From assembly GCF_012223425.1 (NCBI RefSeq), contig NZ_CP038799.1:2480001-2544000 (forward strand): a stretch of DNA of 64,000 nt. The letters are read 5' to 3'. This document shows, piece after piece, positions 44,400-53,683 of this stretch. The translations under genes and the position numbers were made by a program. Under the pieces are notes generated by a model, which saw only the letters and a list, made by a program, of their open reading frames with translations, searched no databases and was not told where the DNA came from. The stretch comes from Mycolicibacterium frederiksbergense (lineage in GTDB: Bacteria > Actinomycetota > Actinomycetes > Mycobacteriales > Mycobacteriaceae). The number at the start of each line of letters is the position of its first letter. Position 1 is the stretch's first letter.

Positions 44400-45316
44400 C
44401 GACCGGTTTATGGCTCATGCTCTACGGCACCGCGCTGGCCTGGACGGCACCATCGCTACTCGGACGGCTCACCAAGACAGGCCTCAGTCCGCAGATGGGA
44501 GTGGCAGCGTGGCTGACCGCGATAGCCACGACGGGTGATCGCTTGGGTCATTGCCCTGGTGCTCATCGGCGTTGCGGCACTCGACGGTCTGCGAAACTCT
44601 TCGACAGTCGCCCTGTGTCTTGAGCTGTTCGGTCTCTCCGAGCACGGGGGACTGCCCGGCCTGATCGGTTCCATCGCAGTGACCGTCGTCGGCAGCGCGG
44701 TGTCCGTCATCTTTCTTCTGAGAACCGGACGATCGGTCGCGCGGCTCAGGTCGCGTAGTCGCGAACACGCTAGCGCAGTCATGCTGGTCGGCCGGCCGAC
44801 AACCTGCCCAGGTGTTGTGGTGGTCGACGCCCCCAGGCCGGCGGCTTACTGCGTGTCGGGGCGCCCCCCGCCATTGTGGTGACCAGTGCCGCCTGGTCGG
44901 CGTTGGGCTAGTCAGAGCTGGCGGCCGTCTTGGCGCATGAGCAGGCACATATAGCGGGTCGCCACCATCAATTGCTGATCATGCTGCGAGCAGCGGCGAC
45001 GGCCCTACCGCGGGTACCCGTGATGAAGCAGAGCGCACCCGCTATTGCTGAACTGCTGGAGATGTGTGCTGACGATGCCGCCGCACGACGGCACGGGGTG
45101 AACTCGCTGCTGGGCGGCATACTCGCGATGGCGGACACCCACCCAGTGCCCGCAGAAGGCTTGGCGGCGGCCGGCACCGCCACCGCAGCGCGAGCGATGC
45201 GGTTGGCCGAGCCCACGAGCAGCCGCGCCCAATGGACTCAGCGGGCGGCACTGGGACTGGCAATGACCTCGATGCTGGGTACGCCTGGCCTGATCGAACT
45301 GCTGTGTCACCACTGA
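44396..45316 (+). pseudogene. M56-family metalloprotease, broken copy
   Basis: Pieces of one protease lie in different frames: MTTGLWLMLYGTALAWTAPS to about 44535, then VIALVLIGVAALDGLRNSST to about 44865, then the protease part with AHEQAH (near 44935), ELLEMCADDAAARR and the C-terminus. Lesions are a shift near 44535, a shift at a run of six C (44864-44869) and an in-frame TAG at 44909-44911. The HExxH motif itself is intact. The homologue at 24995-25915 is complete. At least three lesions make a functional product unlikely. Confidence 0.85.
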
Positions 45317-45784
45317 GCGATCACGATAAGTATTTGCCAGGAACGTGCGCTCTTCGACGAACAGCTGACGAGACGTCACTCAGCACACCGATCGCGCCGC
45401 GCCCTCAATAGCGGTTGCGTCGGCACCCCGCGCTTGTGATGCCTGTCACAATTCCGCCTTGCCGGGGGTCGCTCCGCCGCCTGCCGGTGTAGGCGGGAGG
45501 TGGTTCAGCTGTCCGACGCAGTCCTGGAACTAATGAGTCTTGATTCATGTAAGCCCCAGCCGACCTACGGAGCAAAACCGTAGATGAGCAGCACGAACGT
45601 CTGCCTCAAGAACATAACGATTCTTCAAAGGCGTTCGTAAGTAAGACTTCTCAGGGGTCATTCGTCTTGACCGGCCACCAGCTGCGATCGAACAAACACG
45701 CGGTTGTCGCGGCGCGATCACAACATGGCGTCGAACCGACGGGTCACTCAATGGCGCAACATCCGCTGCTACAGTCGGGTCATT
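45317..45784. other. Gap with BlaI-type dyad upstream of lpqS
   Basis: Apart from the dyad at 45563-45585 and a -10-like TACAGT at 45770-45775 I see nothing. Confidence 0.4.
45563..45585 (+). promoter_or_regulatory. BlaI-type dyad upstream of lpqS
   Basis: Halves ACCTACGGAG and AACCGTAGAT, spacer CAA. It is 200 bp before the lpqS-like start, farther than the others. Confidence 0.55.
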
Positions 45785-46195
45785 GTGAGGTACAACGACG
45801 CCCCCACTGCGCGACGGCACGCCGTCGTAGCGTTACTGGTGGCGCTCATAGTCCTGGCAGCCGGCACAGGATGGAAGCTCACCGAGCACAGCCCTGCGGC
45901 GCATCACGGCCCGCACGCACTGTCATCCGGTATCTTTGTCGACTTTGCTGCCGCCGACGAGCACCCCCACGCGCAGGACGGCTCAGCGCCCACGGCACCC
46001 GATGCCTTCGCCGAAGCCGCCCTTCCACGCACGGCGACGCTGCTGATTGCTATCGGCCTCGTCGCCATCATCGGCGCCGCATTCTCATGGCGATCGACGG
46101 GCGCGTCAGTCGTTATCCGAGGCCCCCCGAGATGGGGCAGATACGTCATCGCCGGACAGAAGCTGCTGCTTCGGCTCTGCATCGCGCGCCGCTGA
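45785..46195 (+). CDS. lpqS: LpqS-like membrane protein
   Basis: The 136-residue protein has an N-terminal helix (AVVALLVALIVLAAGTGWKL), an extracellular His-rich loop (EHSPAAHHGPHAL, DEHPHAQDG) and a second helix (ATLLIAIGLVAIIGAAFSW). Position and layout match LpqS (Rv0847), which lies before cysK2 (Rv0848) and an MFS gene (Rv0849) in M. tuberculosis and is part of the RicR copper regulon there. GTG 45785 is preceded by TACAGT at 9 bases, a leaderless arrangement. No RicR-type palindrome is visible here, so control may have shifted to the BlaI-type site. Confidence 0.7.
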   Translation: MRYNDAPTARRHAVVALLVALIVLAAGTGWKLTEHSPAAHHGPHALSSGIFVDFAAADEHPHAQDGSAPTAPDAFAEAALPRTATLLIAIGLVAIIGAAFSWRSTGASVVIRGPPRWGRYVIAGQKLLLRLCIARR

Positions 46196-46302
46196 CGAGG
46201 AAGCGCCAGACTCGCGTCGCTGAGACGCGAGTCGGTGATCGCTACCCATGTCAGTCGCCGCGACAACGAACGTCGTGGCATCACCGAAAGTGACCCACGT
46301 TC

Positions 46303-47415
46303 ATGAGCCATGCTCTGTCCATTCACTCACCCAGCCACTTCGCCGCCCATCATCACCGCCTGCGTCGCTTTGACATGCCGGGAACGATGATCGGGAATAC
46401 ACCTGTTCTGAGGATCGGGGCGCCGTTCAGCGACAACGGCCACGGTTTCTGGGCCAAACTCGAAGGATTCAACCCTGGCGGTATGAAGGACCGCCCCGCG
46501 ACGCACATGGTCGAGCGGGGCCGTGCGCGGGGCGACTTGCGGCTTGGCGGCCGGATCGTCGAATCAACAAGCGGCACATTGGGACTGGGGCTGGCTCTGG
46601 CAGGCACCGTATACGGCCATCTCGTAACCCTTGTCACAGACCCCGGCCTGGAACCGATCATTTCGCGCATGCTTACCGCCTATGGTGCTGATGTCGATGT
46701 CGTGGCTGAACCGCATCCTTCAGGTGGGTGGCAGCAAGCGCGACGCAACCGGGTCATGGAGATCCTGGAATCTGACCCGAGCGCGTGGTGTCCGGATCAA
46801 TACAACAATCCGGACAACGTTGATGCCTACCGCGGTCTGGCAGAGGAGCTGTCTGCTCAACTTGGCACGATCGACGTACTTGTCTGCTCGGTCGGCACCG
46901 GGGGGCATTCGGCCGGAGTTGCGCGGGTGCTGCGCGAAACAAACCCCGAGCTGCGGCTGATCGGGGTGGATACGATCGGCTCAACCATCTTTGGTCAGCC
47001 TGCACAGTCCCGGTTGATGCGGGGGCTGGGCTCGAGTATTTATCCTCGTAACGTGGACTACGCCGCCTTTGATGAGGTTCACTGGGTCGCTCCTGCAGAG
47101 GCCGTCTGGGCGTGCCGTACCCTGGCGTCTACCCACTACGCCAGTGGCGGCTGGAGTGTTGGCGCCGTCGCGTTGGTAGCTGGTTGGGTTGCGCGGACGA
47201 ATCCATCGAGCACAACCATCGCCGCCGTCTTCCCAGACGGGCCCCAGCGCTACTTCGACACCATCTACAACGACGACTACTGCCACAGCCATGGGCTATT
47301 GGGAGGCACTCCGCCGCGGAATCCAGAGGTCATCACCGATCCCCGCGGACATGTTGTGACGTCCTGGACGCGCACCTCAGCCGTTACAGATCCGACAGCA
47401 GTGCTACCTCGATGA
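46303..47415 (+). CDS. cysK2: Cysteine-synthase-like PLP enzyme CysK2
   Basis: The 370-residue enzyme belongs to fold-type II PLP proteins. The PLP lysine is in [10 protein letters not shown] near residue 61, the substrate loop in [12 protein letters not shown] and the phosphate-binding loop in [15 protein letters not shown]. tuberculosis CysK2 makes S-sulfocysteine from O-phosphoserine and thiosulfate. It corresponds to Rv0848, next to lpqS and the MFS gene. The His-rich N-terminus ([11 protein letters not shown]) is notable. The start at 46303 has no clear ribosome site. Confidence 0.88.
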   Translation: MSHALSIHSPSHFAAHHHRLRRFDMPGTMIGNTPVLRIGAPFSDNGHGFWAKLEGFNPGGMKDRPATHMVERGRARGDLRLGGRIVESTSGTLGLGLALAGTVYGHLVTLVTDPGLEPIISRMLTAYGADVDVVAEPHPSGGWQQARRNRVMEILESDPSAWCPDQYNNPDNVDAYRGLAEELSAQLGTIDVLVCSVGTGGHSAGVARVLRETNPELRLIGVDTIGSTIFGQPAQSRLMRGLGSSIYPRNVDYAAFDEVHWVAPAEAVWACRTLASTHYASGGWSVGAVALVAGWVARTNPSSTTIAAVFPDGPQRYFDTIYNDDYCHSHGLLGGTPPRNPEVITDPRGHVVTSWTRTSAVTDPTAVLPR

Positions 47416-48671
47416 GCTTCATGGGGCAGTTTCGTACGTTCGGCTGGCCGAGCCGGCTGCTGATGATCAATCAGTTCGGCATCAACCTCGGTTTCTACAT
47501 GCTGATGCCCTATCTCGCGGGATACCTCGCGGGCCCGTTGGGTCTGGCGGTATGGGCTGTCGGACTTGTTCTTGGAGTGCGGAACTTCGCTCAGCAGGGC
47601 ATGTTCATCGTCGGCGGTACGCTCGCCGATCGGCTCGGTTACAAGCCGCTGATAGTCGCCGGCTGCGTACTGCGCACCGGCGGGTTTGCGCTCCTTGTTG
47701 TCGCTGAATCACTACCCGCAGTGCTGATCGCCTCCGCGGCAACAGGATTCGCAGGTGCCCTTTTCAACCCTGCTGTGCGCGCTTACCTGGCCGCCGATTC
47801 AGGACCGCGACGCGTCGAGGCCTTCGCTACTTTCAACATCTTCTATCAGGCGGGCATTCTCGCCGGGCCATTGGTCGGGCTTGCGTTGTTAGCTCTCGAC
47901 TTCCGTCTTGTTGCCGCATCGGCGGCGGCCGTCTTTGCGGTTCTGACTGTGGCCCAGCTGTTCGCACTGCCGCAGCATCGAGCGACGCCGCAGGGTGAGA
48001 AAACCACCGTGCTGCAGGACTGGCGGACCGTCATCAGGAACCGGTCATTCCTGTTGTTCTCCACGGCGATGATCGGTTCCTACGTTCTGTCTTTCCAGGT
48101 GTACCTGGCGTTGCCATTGCATGCGAAGGCCCTGTTTCCCGCGCATGAATCCCTGATCGTGGCAATGGTGTTCGCCGTATCGGGTCTTGTGGCTGTTGCC
48201 GGGCAGCTCCGCATCACCCGGTGGTTCACCCAGCGTTGGGGGTCGGGGCATTCGCTGGTGATCGGAATGCTGATCCTCGCAGCCGCCTTCACACCGATGA
48301 TCGCGGTCCCCAACGTCGAACGGTGGGGCGAGGTCGCCGCGGTCATCGCCCTCGTCGTTGCAGCAGCGGTGCTTGCGGTGGGCTCAGCGGCGGTGTTCCC
48401 CTTCGAGATGGACACCGTCGTCTCGCTCGCTGAAAACCGATTGGTGGGTACGCATTACGGCTTCTACAACACCATCGTCGGCATCGGTATCTTGGCAGGA
48501 AACCTGGCCACCGGCGTGCTGATGCAAGCTGCACGAGACGCTGGCCGCGATGAAGTCGTCTGGGTCGTGTTGACCGCAATTGGGCTGATTGCTGCCGCCG
48601 CGCTGTACCGGCTAGACCGAACAGGCCGCCTGGTCCCCGATTCGGCGAAGACCACAACACACGCGGCTTGA
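47412..48671 (+). CDS. MFS transporter (Rv0849-like)
   Basis: The 419-residue protein has 12 membrane helices in the major facilitator pattern, with the motif-A-like loop [12 protein letters not shown] between helices 2 and 3. It corresponds to Rv0849, an efflux-type MFS protein. ATG 47412 overlaps the cysK2 stop (ATGA), so they are translated together. A role in exporting a sulfur compound or in copper stress is possible from the gene pairing, but not shown by the sequence. Confidence 0.9.
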   Translation: MSFMGQFRTFGWPSRLLMINQFGINLGFYMLMPYLAGYLAGPLGLAVWAVGLVLGVRNFAQQGMFIVGGTLADRLGYKPLIVAGCVLRTGGFALLVVAESLPAVLIASAATGFAGALFNPAVRAYLAADSGPRRVEAFATFNIFYQAGILAGPLVGLALLALDFRLVAASAAAVFAVLTVAQLFALPQHRATPQGEKTTVLQDWRTVIRNRSFLLFSTAMIGSYVLSFQVYLALPLHAKALFPAHESLIVAMVFAVSGLVAVAGQLRITRWFTQRWGSGHSLVIGMLILAAAFTPMIAVPNVERWGEVAAVIALVVAAAVLAVGSAAVFPFEMDTVVSLAENRLVGTHYGFYNTIVGIGILAGNLATGVLMQAARDAGRDEVVWVVLTAIGLIAAAALYRLDRTGRLVPDSAKTTTHAA

Positions 48672-49002
48672 CCACAGGGGCCAGGAGATCCTGCGTGGGC
48701 GGAAGATCGGGACCGCGTCGCGCATCAGATCCTTCATCAGTAGGCGGAGGATGGCTGTGAGCGACTGGCTTCGCTGTCATCCTGTGACGATTGAGAGGTC
48801 GCAAACGCGGACAGCAAGGGGCGGGCCGCCATACGAAGGGCCATCGGCGCTCGCACGATCGCTGTCCCGACCGGTGGCCTTGATGCTGTCCGCGAGGATG
48901 GGGGCGAGTAGTTCAGCTCACCGATGCCCCAGGCCGATGGAGGAGCAACATAGTCGGGTGTTAGGACCGTATGCTGACCCGCTACGGCGTGGCCAGGCTG
49001 CA
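48672..49002. other. Gap before the IS630 element
   Basis: On the minus strand a frame of about 88 codons ends at 48737 (LTPDYVAPPSAWGIGELNYS and onward) and is open into the IS630 element. It may be the tail of a gene cut by the insertion, but I recognise no family. Confidence 0.3.
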
Positions 49003-50112
49003 CTAGTGGTCCGTCTGCGTATTGACCTGGTGGAGAGAGGCTCTGCCGCGTCGGACTTTGGTGATGATGTCCTCGGCGGGGGCTTTCCAGATGAAGGGTT
49101 TGGGATCGGCGTTCCAATGGGTGGCCCAGGCGATGATGGCTTCGGAGAGTTCGGCGACGCTGGTGAAGGTTCCGCGGCGCAAACGTTTGTCGGTGAGTTC
49201 TTTGAACCATCGCTCGATCAGGTTCAGCCACGAGCTCGAGGTCGGGGTGGGATGCATGTGCCAGCGGCGACGATCCTTGTGCGCCAACCACTTCGCGATC
49301 TCAGGCGTGGAATGCGCTGACAGGTTATCCAGAACGACGTGTACAGAGAGTCCACGCGCGACGCTGGCGTCGATCTGCTTGAAGAACCGCAACACGTCCG
49401 CACCGGTGTGGCCTTTGCGCAGGTCGGTCAGGACCTCGCCGGTAGCGACGTTCATCGCGGCGAACAAGTCGATGGTGCCGTTGCGCTTGTAGTCATGGGT
49501 CATGGTTCCGGCGCGGCCGGCCTTCATCGGTAACGATGGTTGAGTACGGTCCAACGCCTGGCACTGGGTTTTCTCATCGAAGCTGAACACCACCGCCCGC
49601 GCGGGTGGATTCATGTACAGCCCAACGACATCGACCAGCTTCTCCTCAAACCGCGGATCGTTGCTGACCTTGAAGGTTTCGACCTTCCACGGCTTGAGCT
49701 TGTGATCGGCCCAGATCTTGGCCACCGAGTCCTTGCCGATCCCGACCCGGGCAGCCAACGTGCGGGTACTCCAATGCGTCGAGCCGTCGGCAGGTCGCCC
49801 CTGATGGGTCAGCCTCAATACTTCTTCGACCGTGCCCGCCGGCAGACTCGACTTACGTCCACGCCCTTTGGCGATCCGGCCCACCCCCTCGATCCCCTCC
49901 TGGGCGAACCTGGAACGCCAGCGCCGCACCGTGTCCGAGTCCACACCGCTGCGCCGCGCGATCTGCTCGTTAGCCACCCCGTCAGCAGCCCACAGCAGCG
50001 CCTGCGCCTGCACCACTTGCCGATGCGGCAACGACGTCGAGGCCGCCATCCGCTCCAACTCCGCACGCTGCGCATCACTGACCGGCAACGCGACAGCTGT
50101 CATAACAGGCAT
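49003..50112 (-). CDS. IS630-family transposase
   Basis: The 369-residue protein has an N-terminal helix-turn-helix region (GVANEQIARRSGVDSDTVRRW), a linker domain and a DDE core: FSFDEKTQCQAL, VHVVLDNLSAHSTPE and WLNLIERWFKEL. The frame is intact and probably active. Its stop codon TAG (49003-49005) is built from the C of the flank, the target TA and the first G of the element read on the other strand, so the stop is supplied by the target duplication. ATG is at 50112, with a second Met three codons later. Confidence 0.95.
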   Translation of the reverse strand: MPVMTAVALPVSDAQRAELERMAASTSLPHRQVVQAQALLWAADGVANEQIARRSGVDSDTVRRWRSRFAQEGIEGVGRIAKGRGRKSSLPAGTVEEVLRLTHQGRPADGSTHWSTRTLAARVGIGKDSVAKIWADHKLKPWKVETFKVSNDPRFEEKLVDVVGLYMNPPARAVVFSFDEKTQCQALDRTQPSLPMKAGRAGTMTHDYKRNGTIDLFAAMNVATGEVLTDLRKGHTGADVLRFFKQIDASVARGLSVHVVLDNLSAHSTPEIAKWLAHKDRRRWHMHPTPTSSSWLNLIERWFKELTDKRLRRGTFTSVAELSEAIIAWATHWNADPKPFIWKAPAEDIITKVRRGRASLHQVNTQTDH

Positions 50113-50148
50113 ACTACAAACTACCAGATTAATTCACAGACAGACCAC
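49006..50148 (-). mobile_element. IS630-family element (1143 bp)
   Basis: Imperfect inverted repeats: GTGGTCCGTCTGCG at the left and, reading inward from the right, GTGGTCTGTCTGTG. TA dinucleotides flank both sides (49004-49005, 50149-50150), the usual IS630 target. Confidence 0.92.
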
Positions 50149-50159
50149 TAGCGGGACCG

Positions 50160-50345
50160 CCCGACTGGCCGAGTCGTGCGCCTACACAACAGAGCTCAGA
50201 TGGCGTCGAGAGGCCCCCGAGGAGTATTCGGTGGGCACCAATCCGACGTAGGCACCGATCGAGGCACCGGTGAACGGGGTCAGTCGCCAATCTCCACCAA
50301 CAGCGCCAGGCCTGTTAATGCGGAGATCCCGCGCAAGCACCCCCA
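50160..50345 (-). pseudogene. IS110-family transposase remnant
   Basis: The minus strand reads CLRGISALTGLALLVEIGD and, after a shift, LTPFTGASIGAYVGLVPTEY followed by SSGASRR. These are the GL-P-E-SSG motifs of the C-terminal Transposase_20 domain of IS110-type proteins. Several stops and a missing stretch show that it is a remnant. Confidence 0.7.
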
Positions 50346-50407
50346 TCGGAGCAGCTCAGCAGCACCGATGCCGAGGCGAGCATCGCTGCGAGGGTTTGCA
50401 GTTTCAC
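50340..50407 (-). pseudogene. Lipoprotein leader, remnant of module 2 propeller gene
   Basis: From GTG 50407 the frame reads VKLQTLAAMLASASVLLSCS and breaks off near 50340 where the IS110 remnant begins. It stands in the same place, relative to the dyad and the DUF305 gene, as the propeller lipoprotein of module 1 (19588) and has a similar leader, so I take it for the truncated counterpart. Confidence 0.55.
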
Positions 50408-50427
50408 TCTCGGCACGCCTCTCGTTC

Positions 50428-50450
50428 ATCTACGTAGTGCGATAGTAGAT
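50428..50450 (+). promoter_or_regulatory. BlaI-type dyad, module 2
   Basis: Halves ATCTACGTAG and GATAGTAGAT, spacer TGC; almost the same as the module 1 site at 19613-19635. Confidence 0.65.
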
Positions 50451-50519
50451 GTGTTCGTTGGTCCGGGGAGCAAGGACCAGTGCGTGTACGAAGTCCAGGT
50501 GACGGGCGCGGGCTGCAGC

Positions 50520-50536
50520 TTCATCGAATCTTCATC
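50520..50536 (+). promoter_or_regulatory. Two-component-type direct repeat, site D
   Basis: TTCATC-GAATC-TTCATC, a perfect repeat of the hexamer with 11-bp period, 121 bp before the DUF305 start. Confidence 0.6.
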
Positions 50537-50657
50537 GAAAGACGAAGGGAACCATATCTGTTCCCCAAAGGCTGTAGTGGGCGTCCGCCGCGAGGTTCCA
50601 CATTGAACAGGCGCGTGGTGCCGAATACTGACGAGCATCATCAGAAGAGGAAGTGGC

Positions 50658-51338
50658 ATGCACAACGGGCAACGAGTCGGGATCGCCGCAGCCGCGGCGG
50701 CTGCGATCTTCACGATCAGCGCATGTAGTAATTCCGGGAGCGACACGCAGGCGCCGACGTCGCCGCCCACCGGGACGTCGGCGGCGAATTCGAGCGCCGC
50801 ACCTGCAGCGCAGTCGCACAATGATGCGGACGTCGTGTTCGCGCAGGGCATGATCCCGCACCACGAGCAGGCGGTTGAGATGAGTGACATGCTGCTGGCC
50901 AAGGAGGGCGTCGACCCGCGGGTGATCACGCTGGCCAATGAGATCAAGACTGCTCAGGCTCCCGAGATCGAACAGTTGACGGGCTGGCTAAGCCAATGGG
51001 ATGCCTCGACGGCACCGTCCTCACCGAGCAGCACCATGCCGTTCATGCCGAGCCACGACATGTCCGGGGGCAACATGCCGGGAGGTGACATGCCAGGGAT
51101 GGCGGGGCACGGGCTGATGTCCGATGAGGATATGGCGGCGCTGCAGAACGCGCAGGACGCAGAGGCGAGCCGACTGTTTTTGACCCAGATGATTGAGCAT
51201 CACGAGGGCGCGATCGTGATGGCGCAACAGGAGATCGACAACGGGCAGTTTCCTGCGGCGGTGACGATGGCGCAGTCAATCGTGTCCACGCAGCAGCAGG
51301 AGATCGCCACGATGAAGGGAATGCTCGACTCGCTGTGA
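50658..51338 (+). CDS. DUF305 lipoprotein, module 2
   Basis: The 226-residue protein has a lipoprotein signal (AAAAAAAIFTISAC), a Thr/Ser/Ala-rich linker, and two DUF305 helical repeats: DADVVFAQGMIPHHEQAVEM near 58 and RLFLTQMIEHHEGAIVMAQQ near 175, separated by a Met-rich stretch (MPFMPSHDMSGGNMPGGDMP). It is a close paralogue of the protein at 19838-20512 and is intact. GAGGAAG precedes the ATG. It keeps both operator types of module 1 upstream, although the kinase-regulator genes next to it are broken. Confidence 0.88.
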   Translation: MHNGQRVGIAAAAAAAIFTISACSNSGSDTQAPTSPPTGTSAANSSAAPAAQSHNDADVVFAQGMIPHHEQAVEMSDMLLAKEGVDPRVITLANEIKTAQAPEIEQLTGWLSQWDASTAPSSPSSTMPFMPSHDMSGGNMPGGDMPGMAGHGLMSDEDMAALQNAQDAEASRLFLTQMIEHHEGAIVMAQQEIDNGQFPAAVTMAQSIVSTQQQEIATMKGMLDSL

Positions 51339-51353
51339 GTCCGGCGCCGGCAA

Positions 51354-52587
51354 TCAGGTGTCGCGGCGTGGCAGGCGGCGCTTCATGATCTTCGGGGTGC
51401 TGACCGCGGCGGTGACATCCCTTGCCGGTGCCATCGCCGCACCGTGCGGTCCCGCCAACGGCAACACGATGGTGAATTGGGCTCCAGCGCCGACCCCTGC
51501 GCTGGTGGCAGCGATGTGCCCGCCATGTGCTTCCACCAAGGCCTTCGTGATGGCCAAACCGATGCCCGCCCCGCCGTCGCGGCGATTGCGCGCGGCGTCG
51601 ACGCGGTAGAACCGCTCGAACAGGTGCGGTAGATGTTCAGCTGCGATGCCCTCGCCGGTGTCCACGACGTGCATCGTGAGTCGGTCGCGGCCGACGCTGA
51701 CACCTATGGTGACGCGTCCTCCCCTGAGTGTGTGCCGTAGTGCATTGTCGAGCAGGTTGCCGAGCAACCTGGGCGAGCCGCTGAGGGTCACCACAGAGCG
51801 GTGGGATCTCGGGCGGAAGTTCTGAGTCGAGTCCGACGCCGGCGGCGGCGAACCGCTCCCGTACCGCGGTCAGGGCGTTGTTGAGAAGTTCCCCCACGTC
51901 GACTGATGTGACTGTCAGACTGGACGAGCTCTCCTCGGCCTGGGCGAGTGCGGCGACGTCCTCGGAGAACCGCACCAGCCGACGCGTCTGGTCCCGCAAC
52001 ATGGCGGTGGTCGCCGGGTCCGGTGAGCGCACCCCGTCATCGAAGGCCTCCATGTAGGCCTCCAAGACCGACACCGGAGTGCGGATCTCGTGAGCGAGAT
52101 CGCCGAACAGTCGCCGACGGGTGGCATCAACGGTCTGAAGCCGGCTGGCCATCTGATTGAAGGCCTCGGCGAGCGCATCGAAGTCGTCGCCGAGCCGAGG
52201 CGGTGACACACGAATGTCGTAACGCCCGTCGGCGACCGCGGTGGCCGCCCCCGCGACCTCGGTAACCGACCGCTGAAACCGCCGGCTGACATACCAGCTC
52301 ACCGCCAGCGCTGTGAGTGCTGAAACCGCCAGGGCCACACCGACGGCCAGCACGGTCGCGTACCGGTAGGCCTCCTCGGCGTGCACCTCCTCCATCGAAT
52401 TGGCGGGCACACCGGCCCGGTGGAGGTGCTCGCGGAACAACGGAGGTCCGACGATCGCTGCGACGATGAAGGTGGTCGCGGCACCCGCGGTCAGCACCAA
52501 CACCTGGGCCAACAGCAACCGCATCCCAATACCCGGCCGACGCGACGATCGGCGCTGCGGTGCCTGATCATCCGTCCTGGCGATCCA
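51354..52587 (-). pseudogene. Sensor histidine kinase, module 2 (frameshifted)
   Basis: The kinase is a paralogue of that at 20532-21716: two membrane helices around a short loop (GPPLFREHLHRAGVP), HAMP, AHEIRTPVSVLEAYMEA with the phospho-acceptor His. The frame breaks near 51766, where an extra T changes AQVLGNLL to VARQPARQ; the ATPase part (DNALRHTLRGGR, DTGEGIAAEHLPHLFERF, GGAGIGLAITKALV) continues in another frame to 51354. There is no separate start codon: the sequence is joined in frame to the response regulator (GYRMGTGQWIARTDD). Unless the shift is a sequencing error, the product has no ATP-binding domain. Confidence 0.85.
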
Positions 52588-53335
52588 CTGGCCCGTCCCC
52601 ATCCGATAACCGACGCCGCGGATGGTGACGATGAAGTGCGGCGCTGCGGCGTCGTCACCCAGTTTGCGCCGCAGATGGCCGATGTGGACGTCGGCGAGAT
52701 GGTCATTGCCGACAAAGGGCCCGTCGCGGATCGTCTCCAGAAGCTGGCGACGACTCAGCACCACACCCGGCCGGGCTGACAGCACGTCGAGAATGTCGAA
52801 CTCCGTGCGGGTCAGAATGATCGGCTGCTCATCGAGGAACACCTCCCGGCCGGCGACGTCGACGCGCAACGTGCCGATGCCGTGGCGGGACGGCCTCCGC
52901 GCCCCGCGCCTCCGCAGCACCGTGGAGCATCCGCGGCCGACGCAGCATCGCCCGAATGCGCGCGACCAACTCGCGTGGGCTGAACGGTTTGGTGATGTAG
53001 TCATCGGCGCCCACGGCGAGACCGAGGATCGTGTCCATCTCGGTGTCACGTGCGGTCAGCATGATCACGTAGGCATCGGAGAAGGTGCGCAGCTGGCGGC
53101 ACACCTCCAACCCGTCGACACCGGGCAGTCCGATATCCAGGACGACGACATCGGGATCCAACTCACGCGCCACTGTCAGCGCCTCGGAACCACTGAAGAC
53201 CACCGTCGCCTCGAAGTGATCACGCTCGAGGTAACTGGCCACCACTTCGGCCAGCGGCACCTCGTCATCGACCACCAGCGCCCGATATCCGCGGGCGCCC
53301 AGTGCCGGCGCTGAACTGTCATCCATGGCCTTCAT
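52588..53335 (-). pseudogene. OmpR-family response regulator, module 2 (frameshifted)
   Basis: The receiver domain is complete (ALVVDDEVPLAEVVASYLER, VVVLDIGLPGVDG, MLTARDT, ITKPFSP). Behind RRPRMLHGAAEARG, near 52875-52900, the frame shifts; the DNA-binding domain ([45 protein letters not shown]) is intact in the other frame and runs on into the kinase. So a receiver-only protein of about 168 residues would be made. The homologue at 21713-22468 is complete. The ATG at 53335 stands 55 bp from direct-repeat site E. Confidence 0.85.
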
Positions 53336-53389
53336 GGTGCCCGCTCGACACCAACTGGCGGCCCCTGACTGTCCCTTGCGCTGAAAGTC

Positions 53390-53406
53390 TTGAGCGAATC
53401 TTCACA
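53390..53406 (+). promoter_or_regulatory. Two-component-type direct repeat, site E
   Basis: TTGAGC-GAATC-TTCACA, between the module 2 regulator and the small membrane protein gene. The position is equivalent to site B of module 1. Confidence 0.45.
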
Positions 53407-53470
53407 CGACCCACACCGATAACCACTGAGTTGGGGGCCAGCATCGGAGCCGAAGGAGGTGCGATCAGAC

Positions 53471-53683
53471 ATGCAGTGGTGCATCGACATCGTCAGCGGT
53501 ATCGGCGGGGGCAGTTTGCTCCTGATGGTCGGCGCCGTCGGGGTCCTCTGGCTGATCGCGATTTTCGGCATGGCCGTGTTGTTCCGGACGTCAACCCAGG
53601 ACGAACAACGCCGCGCATCCCCCCGCACGGATCCGCATTCGCCGCCAGTCCTGGCCGAGAACGAGCTGAGTAGGCGTCGGTGA
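53471..53683 (+). CDS. Small single-helix membrane protein, module 2
   Basis: The 70-residue protein begins MQWCIDIVSGIGGG and has one membrane helix (LLLMVGAVGVLWLIAIFGMA) and a polar tail. It is a paralogue of the protein at 22597-22797: a Trp and a Cys near the start, the helix, a charged tail, and the same place divergent from the regulator. Here it leads directly into the multicopper oxidase gene (GTGA overlap), which ties this small family to copper. AAGGAGGTG precedes the ATG by 11 bases. Confidence 0.75.
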   Translation: MQWCIDIVSGIGGGSLLLMVGAVGVLWLIAIFGMAVLFRTSTQDEQRRASPRTDPHSPPVLAENELSRRR

